DNA from: Bactrocera neohumeralis
Lineage: Eukaryota > Arthropoda > Insecta > Diptera > Tephritidae
NCBI RefSeq assembly: GCF_024586455.1
Contig: NC_065919.1
Coordinates: 21,012,017 to 21,076,016, forward strand
Length of the DNA stretch: 64,000 nt
Reading direction: 5' to 3'
Numbering within the stretch: position 1 is the first letter of the stretch; every line of letters begins with the position of its first letter. The position numbers were made by a program, and so were the translations under genes. Of the stretch, positions 1-11,700 are shown piece by piece. The notes below the pieces were generated by a model. It saw nothing but the letters and a program-made list of their open reading frames with translations. It had not been told where the DNA came from and ran no database searches.

Positions 1-2184
1 GAATTTCTTTATTCCGCGCGTTTTCGACATATGTTTTTGTAACTGTTTCTTAAATATATTATCGATTCGAGTTTACGCGTACTCTTCGTGTTGTTAGTTT
101 AATAACGTCGTTTTTTGTTTTTTTCCTTCGAAATTTTTCGTTTTTCTATCACTTTTGATACACACCGCCTATTCTTTCGAAATGTATCTTCGTCTTTTTC
201 CAATTTTGTTACACAACTTTTCCAGTTATTTTTCTCCAAATTGGTTTTCGAATTTTGCGCCTAATCCAAATGAATAATTTTTGAACTCGTTTTACTCATC
301 ACTCGTTCAGTTATAATCTTCACATTTTTTCTTTTTTATCTACGCTCGTTTTCTGTTTACTTCTTTTCATTTGGAAACAGTTTCTTGGGTAATTCAAAAT
401 AATTTTAGAATATTTTGTACTTTACTATTTATTTTTTAGGCGCAACTAAAGCATTTTGTTTAAATTAATGAAAAAATATATTTTCTGTTTTTATCAAAAT
501 AATTTGTATTCTATTTTAGTAGTTACAGTGCCAATTAACATTTTTTGTTCAAAAGTAGTGTTTATCTATATTAAAAAAATATATATTGTTAATTAGTTGA
601 AGTATTTTTAAATCGAGTTACGCTTAGCGTTGAAATTCTTTGTAAGATAGTGTTGAGTTTTCAGTTAGTTTAAGGTTAGTTGTATTGGGTAGTTTTATTT
701 TATTGTTATAACCGTTTGTTCTAGATTTTTAAAAATGAAAACAATTTTGAGCTAAAGTTGATTTTGTTACATTTTTAGTTCAGTTCAAAATAATTATTTA
801 ATGCCTAAAGTAAACTATTACAAATTTAACTACTCAAATCGATTAGTATAATAACGCAGTCAAATACCAATATGACTTTAACTGTTATGTTCCGTTAAAT
901 ATTCAGACATGTATATAAAAAAAAATTATTAGTTGCTTTTTTAGCGTATTTTTTATTTGCATTTATTGAAATTATCGAAATTGAATAAAAGCGTGACTAA
1001 ACTTACCCGCCCTACTAAAAAAAATCATGTACAAACCAAGAAAAATGGGTCGATCCCGCCAACTTCTACTTTGCATTGCATGTTCTTTTCTACCAACCAT
1101 TGTGTACGCCGTCTGTTAAATTGTTTTTCCCCACACCTTCGTTGGCAGCGCTCTCTTCTTTACCCTTGAAACAACAACCCAACAGCCAGTGTCGATTTTT
1201 TTTTTTGTACAACTACTAAGCATTTTATTTATCTAAAACAAATATTTTAAATTTTTATGAATTGTAAATATTAGATATATACACACATATGTATATCAAA
1301 ACTGATTTTCTCTTCTTGTATAAATAAAAAATTTCTACTATTTACACCCACTTTTATGACTCATCATACTATGTTTAGTACTAACCGCTAGTCTACTATG
1401 GTAGTTATCTCTGTGAAACTGCTGTCAGAGAGAACACAAACCTTTTTCGCTCAGTATAGGTATAAAATAAAAAAAAATAATTATTTACCTAACCATTTTT
1501 CCAATTTCAAATATGTAAAATGAAGTGTGTGAAAATGAAGAGAGAGGATAATATGTATACAAATATATAGATATAAAAATATAGGTCAGCCGGTTTCTTT
1601 AAAGCTTATCAGTTTATATGTGTGTTTGTAAGATGTCAAATATATCTTTTTTTGTTGATTTTTTTGAGCATTTATTTACCATGTACTTTTGGGAGACGAA
1701 AATATGTCATATTTGATGTATGTATCTTCTAAATTTTAGGTTGTCATAGCCAAGTTGTTATATTTATGGACCAAAACTCGTGATTATTTATTGCTTTGGA
1801 AGCTTAAATTTTGTAAAACCTGGGATGGGATTTTTACCATTTTTTTTTGACATGTAAGACTATCGACATAAAATGTAATTATTTATTAGTTCTGCATTTT
1901 TTTAACTCCGAGAAATTATTACATGTCAAAGCTATTTTTTCGGGGATTTCCATATAAAAATATATTCTTTGGAAGCTTTGGAACCTGAATGGGATTTTTT
2001 CCATTTTTTATCTTTTATACAAGAGTATTGTTAGCATAATTTTTGATTTGCGTGTAGTTTTCGATTCACTACTCGCGATTACTGCAATAAATTAAATAAA
2101 ACAGAATGATAATAGCGTACCGTTATGGTATTTAATATTAAAAGTTAAAAAGAGTAAAAATAGTCGATTGTTAAGTTTAAATTA

Positions 2185-2227
2185 AGCCAGGTTCCTAACC
2201 CCACAGTTTTGGGTTAGGAACCTGGCT
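2185..2227. repeat. perfect 17-bp inverted repeat, 9-nt loop
   Basis: AGCCAGGTTCCTAACCC at 2185-2201 is exactly complementary to 2211-2227, with CACAGTTTT between. It is distinctly GC-richer than its surroundings. It could be a hairpin RNA, a transposon scar or a regulatory palindrome. The stem is too short for a microRNA precursor. Confidence 0.85.
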
Positions 2228-2279
2228 GAGGACTTGGACAAATATTAGAAAAATCTAATTGAACTCATTTTAAAGAATG

Positions 2280-2650
2280 TGGACTTTAAATTTTTATACT
2301 TTGAACAGGGTATATTGAGTTTACACGAAGTTTGTAATACACAGAAGTAACATACGGGGGACACTATAAAATGTCGATATAAATTATAAACATGACGAGG
2401 TGAGTCGTTACAATCTCAGACCAAATCTTTCAGATAGGAAAAATTAAACATATAGCTAACTGACTTATAAACTGAACGATCGGCATGAGGTGCTTGTATG
2501 GAAAGCTATTTTATTTGTCAAGGTGTTTCCATAAAATTTTGCAAAGATTATCATCCAAGGCATTGGTATGATTTCCGCACATATTGTTCAGATGGGATTG
2601 CTATAGCTTATAGTTGCCGAACAAACTGACCAAACCGACAGATTAAAATC
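2280..2650 (+). repeat. dispersed dipteran repeat fragment
   Basis: The stretch from gaacagggtatattgag through the repeated aactgaacgatcgg-like words resembles a repeat that I remember as abundant in Drosophila and tephritid genomes. It contains two internal approximate copies of the phrase 'tatagc..tatagttgccg.acaaactga'. The class is unknown to me. Recall-based, so modest confidence. Confidence 0.45.
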
Positions 2651-2875
2651 AGAAAAAAGAACTTTTTGTTTCATTGTGAATAAAATTTAGTATTTATGCA
2701 ACAAGTGCGAATTTCCTAGAGGGTAGTTAAAGCGATCGTACGGATCTTTCTTGTTTGATCGTCATATCATGAATTTGCGTTTGTTTTCGCCCTGTTTTAA
2801 TAAGCTAATTAAAAGTTATTTCCCATGAGCTCTTCGAAATAGTTTTTAACTCATTTGGTCTTATTATATGGTACA

Positions 2876-3140
2876 TATCGTCACCTGAAATGCAAAATAA
2901 CATAACATCACTTTTCATAAGCTACAGGCGAAGGAAAAACGATATAATAGAAACCACTCATATTGCAAAAAAATTTGAGTTTTGATTATAAAATGGTTAT
3001 ATATTGGTTATACATCGGTTATATATTGGTTATACATCGGTTATATATTGGTTATATATTGGTTATATTTTATATTTGTCAGCGGAAGCTGAAATTTTAA
3101 ATTTTTGCTACCTTTATGTAAAATGATGTAGTGAATCGTA
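2876..3140 (+). repeat. dispersed repeat, copy 1, with internal TATATTGGT minisatellite
   Basis: Shares the order cgtcac..aaatgcaaaataac, cacttttcataag, aggaaaaacgata, ttttgattataaaatggt and gtcagcggaagct with 24085-24300 (+) and 35800-35960 (-). This copy has six or seven tandem units of ATATTGGTTAT/ACATCGGTTAT at 2995-3069. Confidence 0.75.
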
Positions 3141-4478
3141 AGCAATAAAAAACTCTATTTTGATTTTTTTGATGATACGCTGTTTTGCATTTTAGGCGAC
3201 GATTTATAGAAGAAAGGTATTATATCTAAATTATTCTTTATTACGTTATTTTATTCTAATTGTCAATATTATACTTTTCTAGTTAATTGGGTTTAGTAAA
3301 GAAATATTCGCCAACCAGTATGCTACATAAAAGTATAAAGTTCTCGCAGTATTGGAACATTTTAGTTAGGTTTGCATCGCTAGTTATCTTTGCTGGTTTG
3401 ATTACTTTAGTACTTTTAGTAGAGTAGTCATGTGACTCTGTGCAGCATGAATATTTGTAAAAAAAAAAAATAAATATTTAGCAGTAGTGTTCGTCTGTCT
3501 TACCAACAACAAGTAAATTAGTTAAGTATTTATATTTTAAGATGTAAGTATTGAAAGTGCAAGCGTTTAAGGAAGCAGACTTGTTTTCGAAAAATGCTTC
3601 GAGAATTTCTATTTTTTTTTGTGAGTGCGTATAAGTGCTAACTTCATGGTGCATTTGCAATAAACGAAAATTTAATACAATATATATATCTATATATATC
3701 GTTTTTTTTTGCTTTAATTAAAGCTTAGCACAAGTACAACAAATGGAAAACAAAAACAATTCAAAAACAATTGCTAAAAAACGACAATTTTAGGATTACT
3801 TTTTTTATTTGCCTATTTCTTTATTTTTTTTACATTTCATTGTTTTTAATATCTAAATTTTTTTTAAATACTTTTTTTTAAATAATTTTTTTTTTATAAT
3901 TTTTTTTTTTAATATTTTTTTTTTTAATTGTGAAAACCATCACATCCTTATGTACTAACATTCAAGCTTTTGAACGCCTAACCTTTATATACATACAAAC
4001 ATATTTTACACGTTAACAACGTTTTTGCTGTAAATATTAGCATAAGCCAAATTTTACACAAAATTTTATTTTTCACCAAATAAACGCGCTGTGAAGCCGT
4101 CATAGCAAGTGCTGCCACTTCTTGCGTACTTAAATTGAACTTAAAAAGTCGCAAATCGTTCGAACGATTAGCAGCCAACACCAGTAATTATTAAATAAAT
4201 CTTCAAAATTTTGCCAAACAATTCGTTAATATTCGAAAATAATATTTTTCAATTTATTTTTTTTAGTGCGTATAATTTTTCGAAGTCAGAATTCTCACTT
4301 CCTTTTTTGAATTATTATTTTGTATTAATATAACATCAATCCCACATCAACAAAACATAAAATTTTTGTGTTGCCAATTCTTAAACAAAATATATATTTT
4401 TCTTCAATTTGTTGTATTTTTTTTTTGTACAATAAAAAAAGTTTAAAGTGTGCTATTCTTGAATTGTTATAATTATAG

Positions 4479-4630
4479 CAGAGGGTGTACCCGAAGTATA
4501 TTACTTCGGGCCGTGCGGCAAGTACAATGCACTTGTTATGGAATTGCTCGGTCCATCACTTGAAGATTTATTTGATATATGCGGCAGACGATTCACTTTG
4601 AAGACAGTACTACTGATAGCTATACAATTA
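4479..4630 (+). CDS. gish: gish exon: kinase hinge and start of C-lobe
   Basis: The acceptor is ...attatag and the donor is gtaagt. After two carried-over bases it reads EGVPEVYYFGPCGKYNALVM and continues through LLGPSLEDLF to AIQL. This is the hinge and first C-lobe helices of CK1 gamma. As I recall, Drosophila gish has a second, mutually exclusive version of this exon (reading ...IPRIYHLGTCGG...). I do not see that version in this window, so if it exists here it lies upstream. Confidence 0.93.
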
Positions 4631-7600
4631 GTAAGTACACAACAACAATTTAATAAACAAAAAAAAAAAAAACAACTAAATACCAATGAACAGAACAATA
4701 AAAGCTAAAATCAGCATAACCAAAACCCATTTATAAAACGCTAAAACTTAAAAATAGGCAAACTAGAGTTTCACAAAATCGCATTACATTCGAAATAGTT
4801 TTAAATAACTAGTTTACAAATGGTTTTTAATGGTTTTTCTGCGCTAATATAACACTATTATTACTAAATATTTCGAATATTTCGTTTTGTAATGTAAATC
4901 GAACGTCTTAATTACCCACTACCACCATAACTAGCACCAATACTCTGCTACCAACAACACAAAATTCACCCTTTTTCGTATGTCTTTGCTAATAGTTTTA
5001 CGCTCTGCTTATTTTAATATCTAAGTTCATCACTTATTTATGTATTTATGCCATAGTTACTAAACAAAATAATAGCAAATCAAATTTAAATAAATTGTCA
5101 TGCGTCAACAGCAAATTAAAAGCACACTTTTAGGTGTAGTGCCCCTTTTCCAACTCAGTGTCAGTGCTTTTTTGTGCGTTTGTATGTGTCGGTAGGTGCG
5201 TGGTGTTCGTGTGCATGGGATCGTGTAAACGGTTTGTAGCTTTGCTAAGGGGTGGCGGTTTAACACTCTGCTAACAGAGCGGTTGTGGTCTGCACTAGCT
5301 GACTTAAAGGTCGACCTATCATTATTTTTATATTTTAATCTTTTTTTTGCTAAATGAATGAATAGCATTATTTTTCTATTATATATATATATTTACTTAT
5401 TTATTTATTTTTTTTTGTTTTTTCAAAGTAATTATTTTCAAAAGTGTTGGCAATAAAAATTTGAAAATTATTATTTTGTTTCTATAAATTAGTGGAAAAA
5501 AAAGTTAGTTAAATGCACTTGAAGTAGCGTAATTTTATGCCTCTAGAAATTAGCATATTTTTGCATGCTTAATTAGCTAATTAGTTTATGAAAAATATAT
5601 TTGAAATTTACATAATTGATTTTGAGTTAAAAAAAACTTGGCTGTTAAGTTGCGTGTTTCACTTTTCTTTTTCCTAAATGTTTAGTTTTCTTTACTATTG
5701 TGTACCCAAATACCTCTAATTCCTTTTTACCGTGCACAAATATTGTAAACACAGTTATTTACCGTTATGAAAATTCAGTTTTAATTTTTTAAGCTCGTTA
5801 ACATCATTTATTTTTGCAAAGCCATTGACCATCTCGTATTAAGAAATTAAAAAGCAAATATAACAAAATAAATTTTTTCATCACATTTTTGTTTAAAAAA
5901 ATTTATTAAAAATATTTTTTAAAAAGTTTATAAAAAACCTAAAAAAAATTATTAAAACAATTTTATGAAATATTTAAAAAAAATTGTTTAAAGTTGATAA
6001 AAAAAAATGTATAACAAATATTATAAACATTTTTTTTTTAAACATTTATACAAAAATATTTGTTAATATATAATATATTTAAAAAATTGTTTAAAAAATA
6101 TTTTTAAATTTTTGTAAAAAATATGTATAAAAAAATGGTTACAAAAGAAATTTATAAACAAAATTATTAAAAAAAAATTATAAAAATTTTTTTATAAAAA
6201 ATATTTATAAAAAATGTTTATAAAAAAGTATTTAAAAAAAGTCATAAAAAAAAATCATAAAAAAAAATCATAAAAAAATGTATAAAAACATGTATAAAAA
6301 CAATTTTATAAAAAATGTTTGTATAAATTTTTTTTAAATATGTATTTATAAAATTTTTGTTAACATTTTTTTTAATAATTTTTAAATAATTTTTGTTTTA
6401 ATATTTTTTTTAAATATTTTTTTCTGAATATTTTTTTCTGAATATTTTTTTAAAATATTTTTTTTTTAATATTTTGTTTTAATTATTCAAATTTTTTTAA
6501 TATTTTTTTAGTGTTTACATTTTTTTTAATATTTAAAACAATTTTTTTTTAATTTTTTTTGATTAACTTTTGTTTTTTGATTTGTTTTGCAACTTATTTT
6601 TCAATATTTTTTTGAACTTGTTTTTTATATAATTTTTGTTGTATAAATTTTCTTTTCATAATTCTGTTTTTATATTTTCTTCTTTAAAAAGTTTTTTTTG
6701 TTTCTAATGTTTTTTTTTTATCACACCATTCATTTTCTACATTAGCATTGCATAGGCGCTGGTTGAGACACTAAAAAAGAAATTAGCATATTTTTTTAAC
6801 ATTTTATTATACATTTTTTTATCAACGCATACTTTAATTTAAATTTTAAGTCACTTAAATATTTCTTTATTTACTCTTACGCTCTCATATAAATTTATGC
6901 ATTTTAATTTTATTGCAAAACGAAACGATTTATAGCATACATAGCGTACATTTACTTCATTTTAGTTATTTATTTGGAAGTAAGCATGTCTTTTGTTAAA
7001 AAATTACCCGAAAATGTCTTTAATATGCCACTAATACGCTATTCTCTTCTATAATTGCAACAATCAACTCAACTACCACGTAAATGTAACTGTTCAGCTC
7101 CACCGGATCGAATATGTTCATAGTCGGCACTTAATATATAGGGATGTGAAACCGGAGAATTTTCTCATCGGCAGAACATCAACGAGACGGGAAAAAATTA
7201 TACACATAATTGGTGAGTATGAAATGTATTTGCATATATTCGGAAGATTAAGAGAAAAACCTGTAGCATAGTTTGAGGCTTACTAACAAGTTTTTATGAA
7301 ATGCTGTCAACTCTAAATTTTTCATTGGTTGCAGTAGATTAGACTGATTTTAAAGACTGCAGTATTTAAGCTATCAGAAAAAAGTAATGTGGCAATATTT
7401 TTTATTGCATATTTTTAGGGTTATGAAAAGTTTTGAGATGTTTATGATAAGTTCTCTATTTTTAATGCCAAAATATTTAAGTTTATCTGAATTTTTTAAA
7501 ACTTTAATCAAACTTGTTTAAAAAATGAGAAGAAAACACTAAAATATTTGCATACTTTTGGGGTTCGAAAATTATTTTTGTTTATTAAAATAAAGAAATA

Positions 7601-8763
7601 AAAATTATTGCAGCGGATTAGATTGATTTGAAGTACTGCAGTACTTAAGCTTTAAGAACTAAATAATGTGAAATTATTTTTTATTGCATACTTTTGGGGT
7701 TAGCAAAATTTTGAGATGTTTATGTTAAGTCCTCTATTTGTATGCCAAAATACTTAGATTTATCTGAATTTTGTAGAACTTTAATCAAATTTAATTATAA
7801 CAAAGAGGAGAAAAATATTTGCAAATTTTTTAAAATTAAATGCGTAAAACTTTATTTTTAAACGAAAAATTATTGTTTGGAATTAACTGGAATTTATATT
7901 ATTGAAGTCAAATTTTTAGAGATAAAAATGTTTTTCATTATTTTTTCCGCACCAATAAATTTTCATTATAAAAAAAAAAATATTTGCATACTTTTAGGGT
8001 TAGACAAAGATGTTAATGTTTAACTTTTTGTATGTTTGTATATTCATCCTGCTCTCTAGAATTTACAATATGTAGCTGAATCTCAAATAGCATATTGCAT
8101 ACTTTTAAGCGCGCTTGCTGATGGCCGCATTGATACATGCATTTTTTGTGAATGTATCTTATCGACAAAATTATTATTTAGCTTAAATTTCATTTAAAAA
8201 TGTTCAAATTATTTACGGTTTAACTAAAAACTCTTAAAAACAGTTTGCCACGACACAAATGTTGCACACTTTTGGAGTCACCTATTAACTTTTTGTTGAA
8301 TTTGACTACATTTTTCGGCAAATTCGCAAGAAAATACATAATGTATGCGCATATGGCCATAGGCGAAGCAAAAATTATGAATACGCCTAAATGTAGGCAA
8401 CTACTTTATGATACCTTTGGTTTAGAAGTTACTTCTTGATTTACGAGTACATCTATGTATGTTGTAAATTTAATGTAAGTCTATTATGCTTGTAAAACTG
8501 TAAGGTACAGCAGTCGGCAGTTTGCGTTGGGCGCCTAAAGGCATGCAATGTTTAAAATTAAACTTTGATGTGTATACACGGCTTGTATGTGTAAATAAGA
8601 GTAATTGTGTATGGGTAGCTAGGCAGATTTTTTAAATTAAATTTGCAAGTTTTAGCTTTCTGACTAATTTAGTTACTAAATAATTGTGATTTTAGCAAAA
8701 ATATATGTATATATAAGATATAGAAAATTTTGAAAGGCACACATACACATATACATATATGTG

Positions 8764-8799
<36 letters not shown>

Positions 8800-11700
8800 T
8801 ATATACATATACATACATATGTCAGATATTTAGAGCATTTGCCCTTATGAAAATGTATTTTCTCTTCAATTGCAAATTTGCACTGGGAGTTGATTTAAAT
8901 TACTTAGCTTAAGGGCTCACATACATATATACATATACATATATACATATGTACATATATTCACTAAAATATTTTCAATTTATTAAAAAGAAATTAATTT
9001 TATATAATTTGTTTTTCCACAGATTTCGGTTTGGCCAAAGAATACATTGATTTAGATACAAATAGGCATATACCATATCGGGAGCATAAATCTCTCACCG
9101 GCACCGCACGTTATATGTCAATAAATACACATATGGGCAGAGAGCAATCAAGGCGCGATGATTTAGAAGCATTAGGACACATGTTCATGTATTTCTTAAG
9201 AGGTTCACTGCCGTGGCAAGGCCTTAAGGCTGATACACTTAAAGAACGATATCAAAAAATTGGTGATACAAAACGTGCAACACCCATTGAGGTGAACTAA
9301 ATTCAATTAACTCAAAATTCAATAAATGAAACTTTTTATTAATTTTTTGTGTTTACAGGTGCTTTGCGATGGACACCCCGAAGAATTTGCTACATATTTA
9401 CGTTATGTGCGGCGATTAGATTTTTTTGAAACGCCCGATTATGAGTTTCTGCGAAGACTGTTTCAAGACTTATTCGATCGTAAAGGCTATGTGGATGATG
9501 GAGAATTCGACTGGACAGGGAAGACAATGGTATATACAATTTCATTCTTATACAATTTACAATTTATCTATGCATAACATACATATATATACATTAGGGT
9601 GTCCGTTTGGTCGCAAGTTAATTATTTTGTTTGCGAACGCCTGCTTAAGTTTCAGTTTTTGCGCTAAAAATAAGGATGCAATGTGAGAAAGAGCTTGATT
9701 TTCAATTTAAGCCTAAAAACGTTAAGCTTTAAACTGCCTAATAGATTAGGGTGGACAATTTTTGAAAACAAAAAAATCATAGCAGGCTGAAATTCATCGG
9801 AAAGGTATGATAAAATAACAAATCTTAAGGAAAGTTAATTTACGTGTGGAAATGAGTTCGAGAAGAGAAAGGAGTGAGGCGCGGTTGAACTTTTAAGTGT
9901 TAAAAACTGTTTATCTCGATTTCCGGCAAAACTACGAACTATATAGAAAATTTTTTTGTAAGAAATTAAAAGATCTTTACTTGTGTATATCGCCTTTTTC
10001 ACACATCCTCAAAATTTATGTGAAAAATTCAAATAACCAATTTTTTTGAACTCTATAGAAAAAAGTTGTAGGAAATGAAAAGATATGTAACTTTCGTATA
10101 TCGATTTTCTTCACATAACCTCAAAATTTATTTCAAAAAAACCAACAACCAATTTTCTGGGTTTTTTAATTTTTATCTTGTACAAAAAATTTTTTTCTTA
10201 CGCGAAATTTAATGCAAACTTACATTTATACATACATATGTCCAAAATACACAATTTTTTTTATTAAATTTCATTTTTCTTTTCATTTTCTGCACCAGTC
10301 TGTAAATGTCCCTACTTTTCCCATATATTTTGCGTGGTATTTTTTGGTATTTTGCAATAAATAAACCTACAACTTCAAAATAGTGATATTCCAATGCAAA
10401 ATTTTCCTCTCTATAAAAAAGGTCATAATAATTTCTTTCATAAAAGCATTTCTATAAAAGTTATTTGCAGTTAAAGTTATGCATCAAATGTACTGTATTC
10501 ATCGAGTACACCATGTCGCATGAGCAACAAGGAATGCATAAATCACTTGTCTAAATACTCAGTATACATACATACATATGTATGCATTTGACGGATAACT
10601 TTAACTGCATTTAACATAAATAACAAAATAACTTTTTTCATTACATTTTTATTTAAACTTTAAAATTTAAAAAAATTGTATAAAAATATTTATTTTAAGA
10701 AAATATTAAAAAGAAGTTATCAAAAAAAAAAATTATATTTATAACTTTTTAATTTTAATTTAATTTACAAAAAAAATATTAAAAAAAAAAATTTTTTTAA
10801 ATTTGTAATATACAATTTTATTTAATAATTTGTTTTATAACAATTTTTTTTTATAAATTTTATAAACACTACATACATACATATATGTATATATAAAAAC
10901 TTATTTTAAAAAATTTATAAAATAAATTTAAAAAAAATTGTTACAAAAAAAAGTATTAAAAAATTTATAAAAAAATATTTATAATATAAAATTTTAGTTA
11001 ATAATTTGTTTTGTTACAATTTTTTTTTTATAACTTTTATAAAGACTATAAAAAATTATTTAAAAAAAATTATAAAAAAATATTGAAAAAAATTTTACTA
11101 AAAAAATAAATTAAAAAGAAAATTTACAATACAAATTTATAAAAAAAAATTATTCAAAAAAATTGTTAAAAAATGTATAAAAAAATATACATAACATAAA
11201 ATTTTATATAATAATTTGCTTTGTTACAATTTTTTTAAAATAATTTTATAATATAAATTTTTTTTAATAATTTTTTTGTTACAATTTTTAAACAATTTTT
11301 GTTTGTAAATTTTATAAATCTACCTTTATTAAAATTATTAAAAAAAATTAATATTACAAATATTTTTTTATAAATTTATTAAAATTTTTTTTTTAAATAA
11401 TTTTTTTCCAATGTATTTTTTTTTTAATATTTTTTTTTAATATTTTTTTTTTATATATTTTTTTTAAATATTTTTTTTATAATACTTTTTTTTTTAAATA
11501 ATTTTTCTTAATAATCTTTTATAGAGCGAAAAATTTTGTATTAGAACATCACTTTTTCAAAGTGGTAGATTTTTACTTGCTTACTGCAAAGTATCAAAAA
11601 ATATCATAGTGTATACATTTTTGGAAAGGAAATATGATTTAGTCACGGTTTAAACTGCAAATAAAGTGTTGTTTTACATTGTATCCTTTCGTTTAGCGCA

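Larger units (their letters stand above)
1..4478 (+). other. gish: gish intron (5' end outside window)
   Basis: No exon is seen before 4479. The DNA is A/T-rich and contains a GC-richer perfect hairpin (2185-2227), a dispersed repeat (about 2280-2650), a repeat copy with TATATTGGT tandem units (2876-3140) and T-rich runs (3790-3930). Confidence 0.6.
7213..9022 (+). other. gish: gish intron with local duplication and TA repeats
   Basis: It contains a tandem duplication (7330-7609 and 7610-7830), an open frame at 8245-8439 without recognisable product, and a TATA/GTATATA microsatellite at about 8750-8820. Confidence 0.6.

Noticed and set aside
2185..2227. MicroRNA precursor
   Set aside because: The 17-bp stem and 9-base loop are too short for a Drosha/Dicer substrate, and flanking bases do not extend the pairing.
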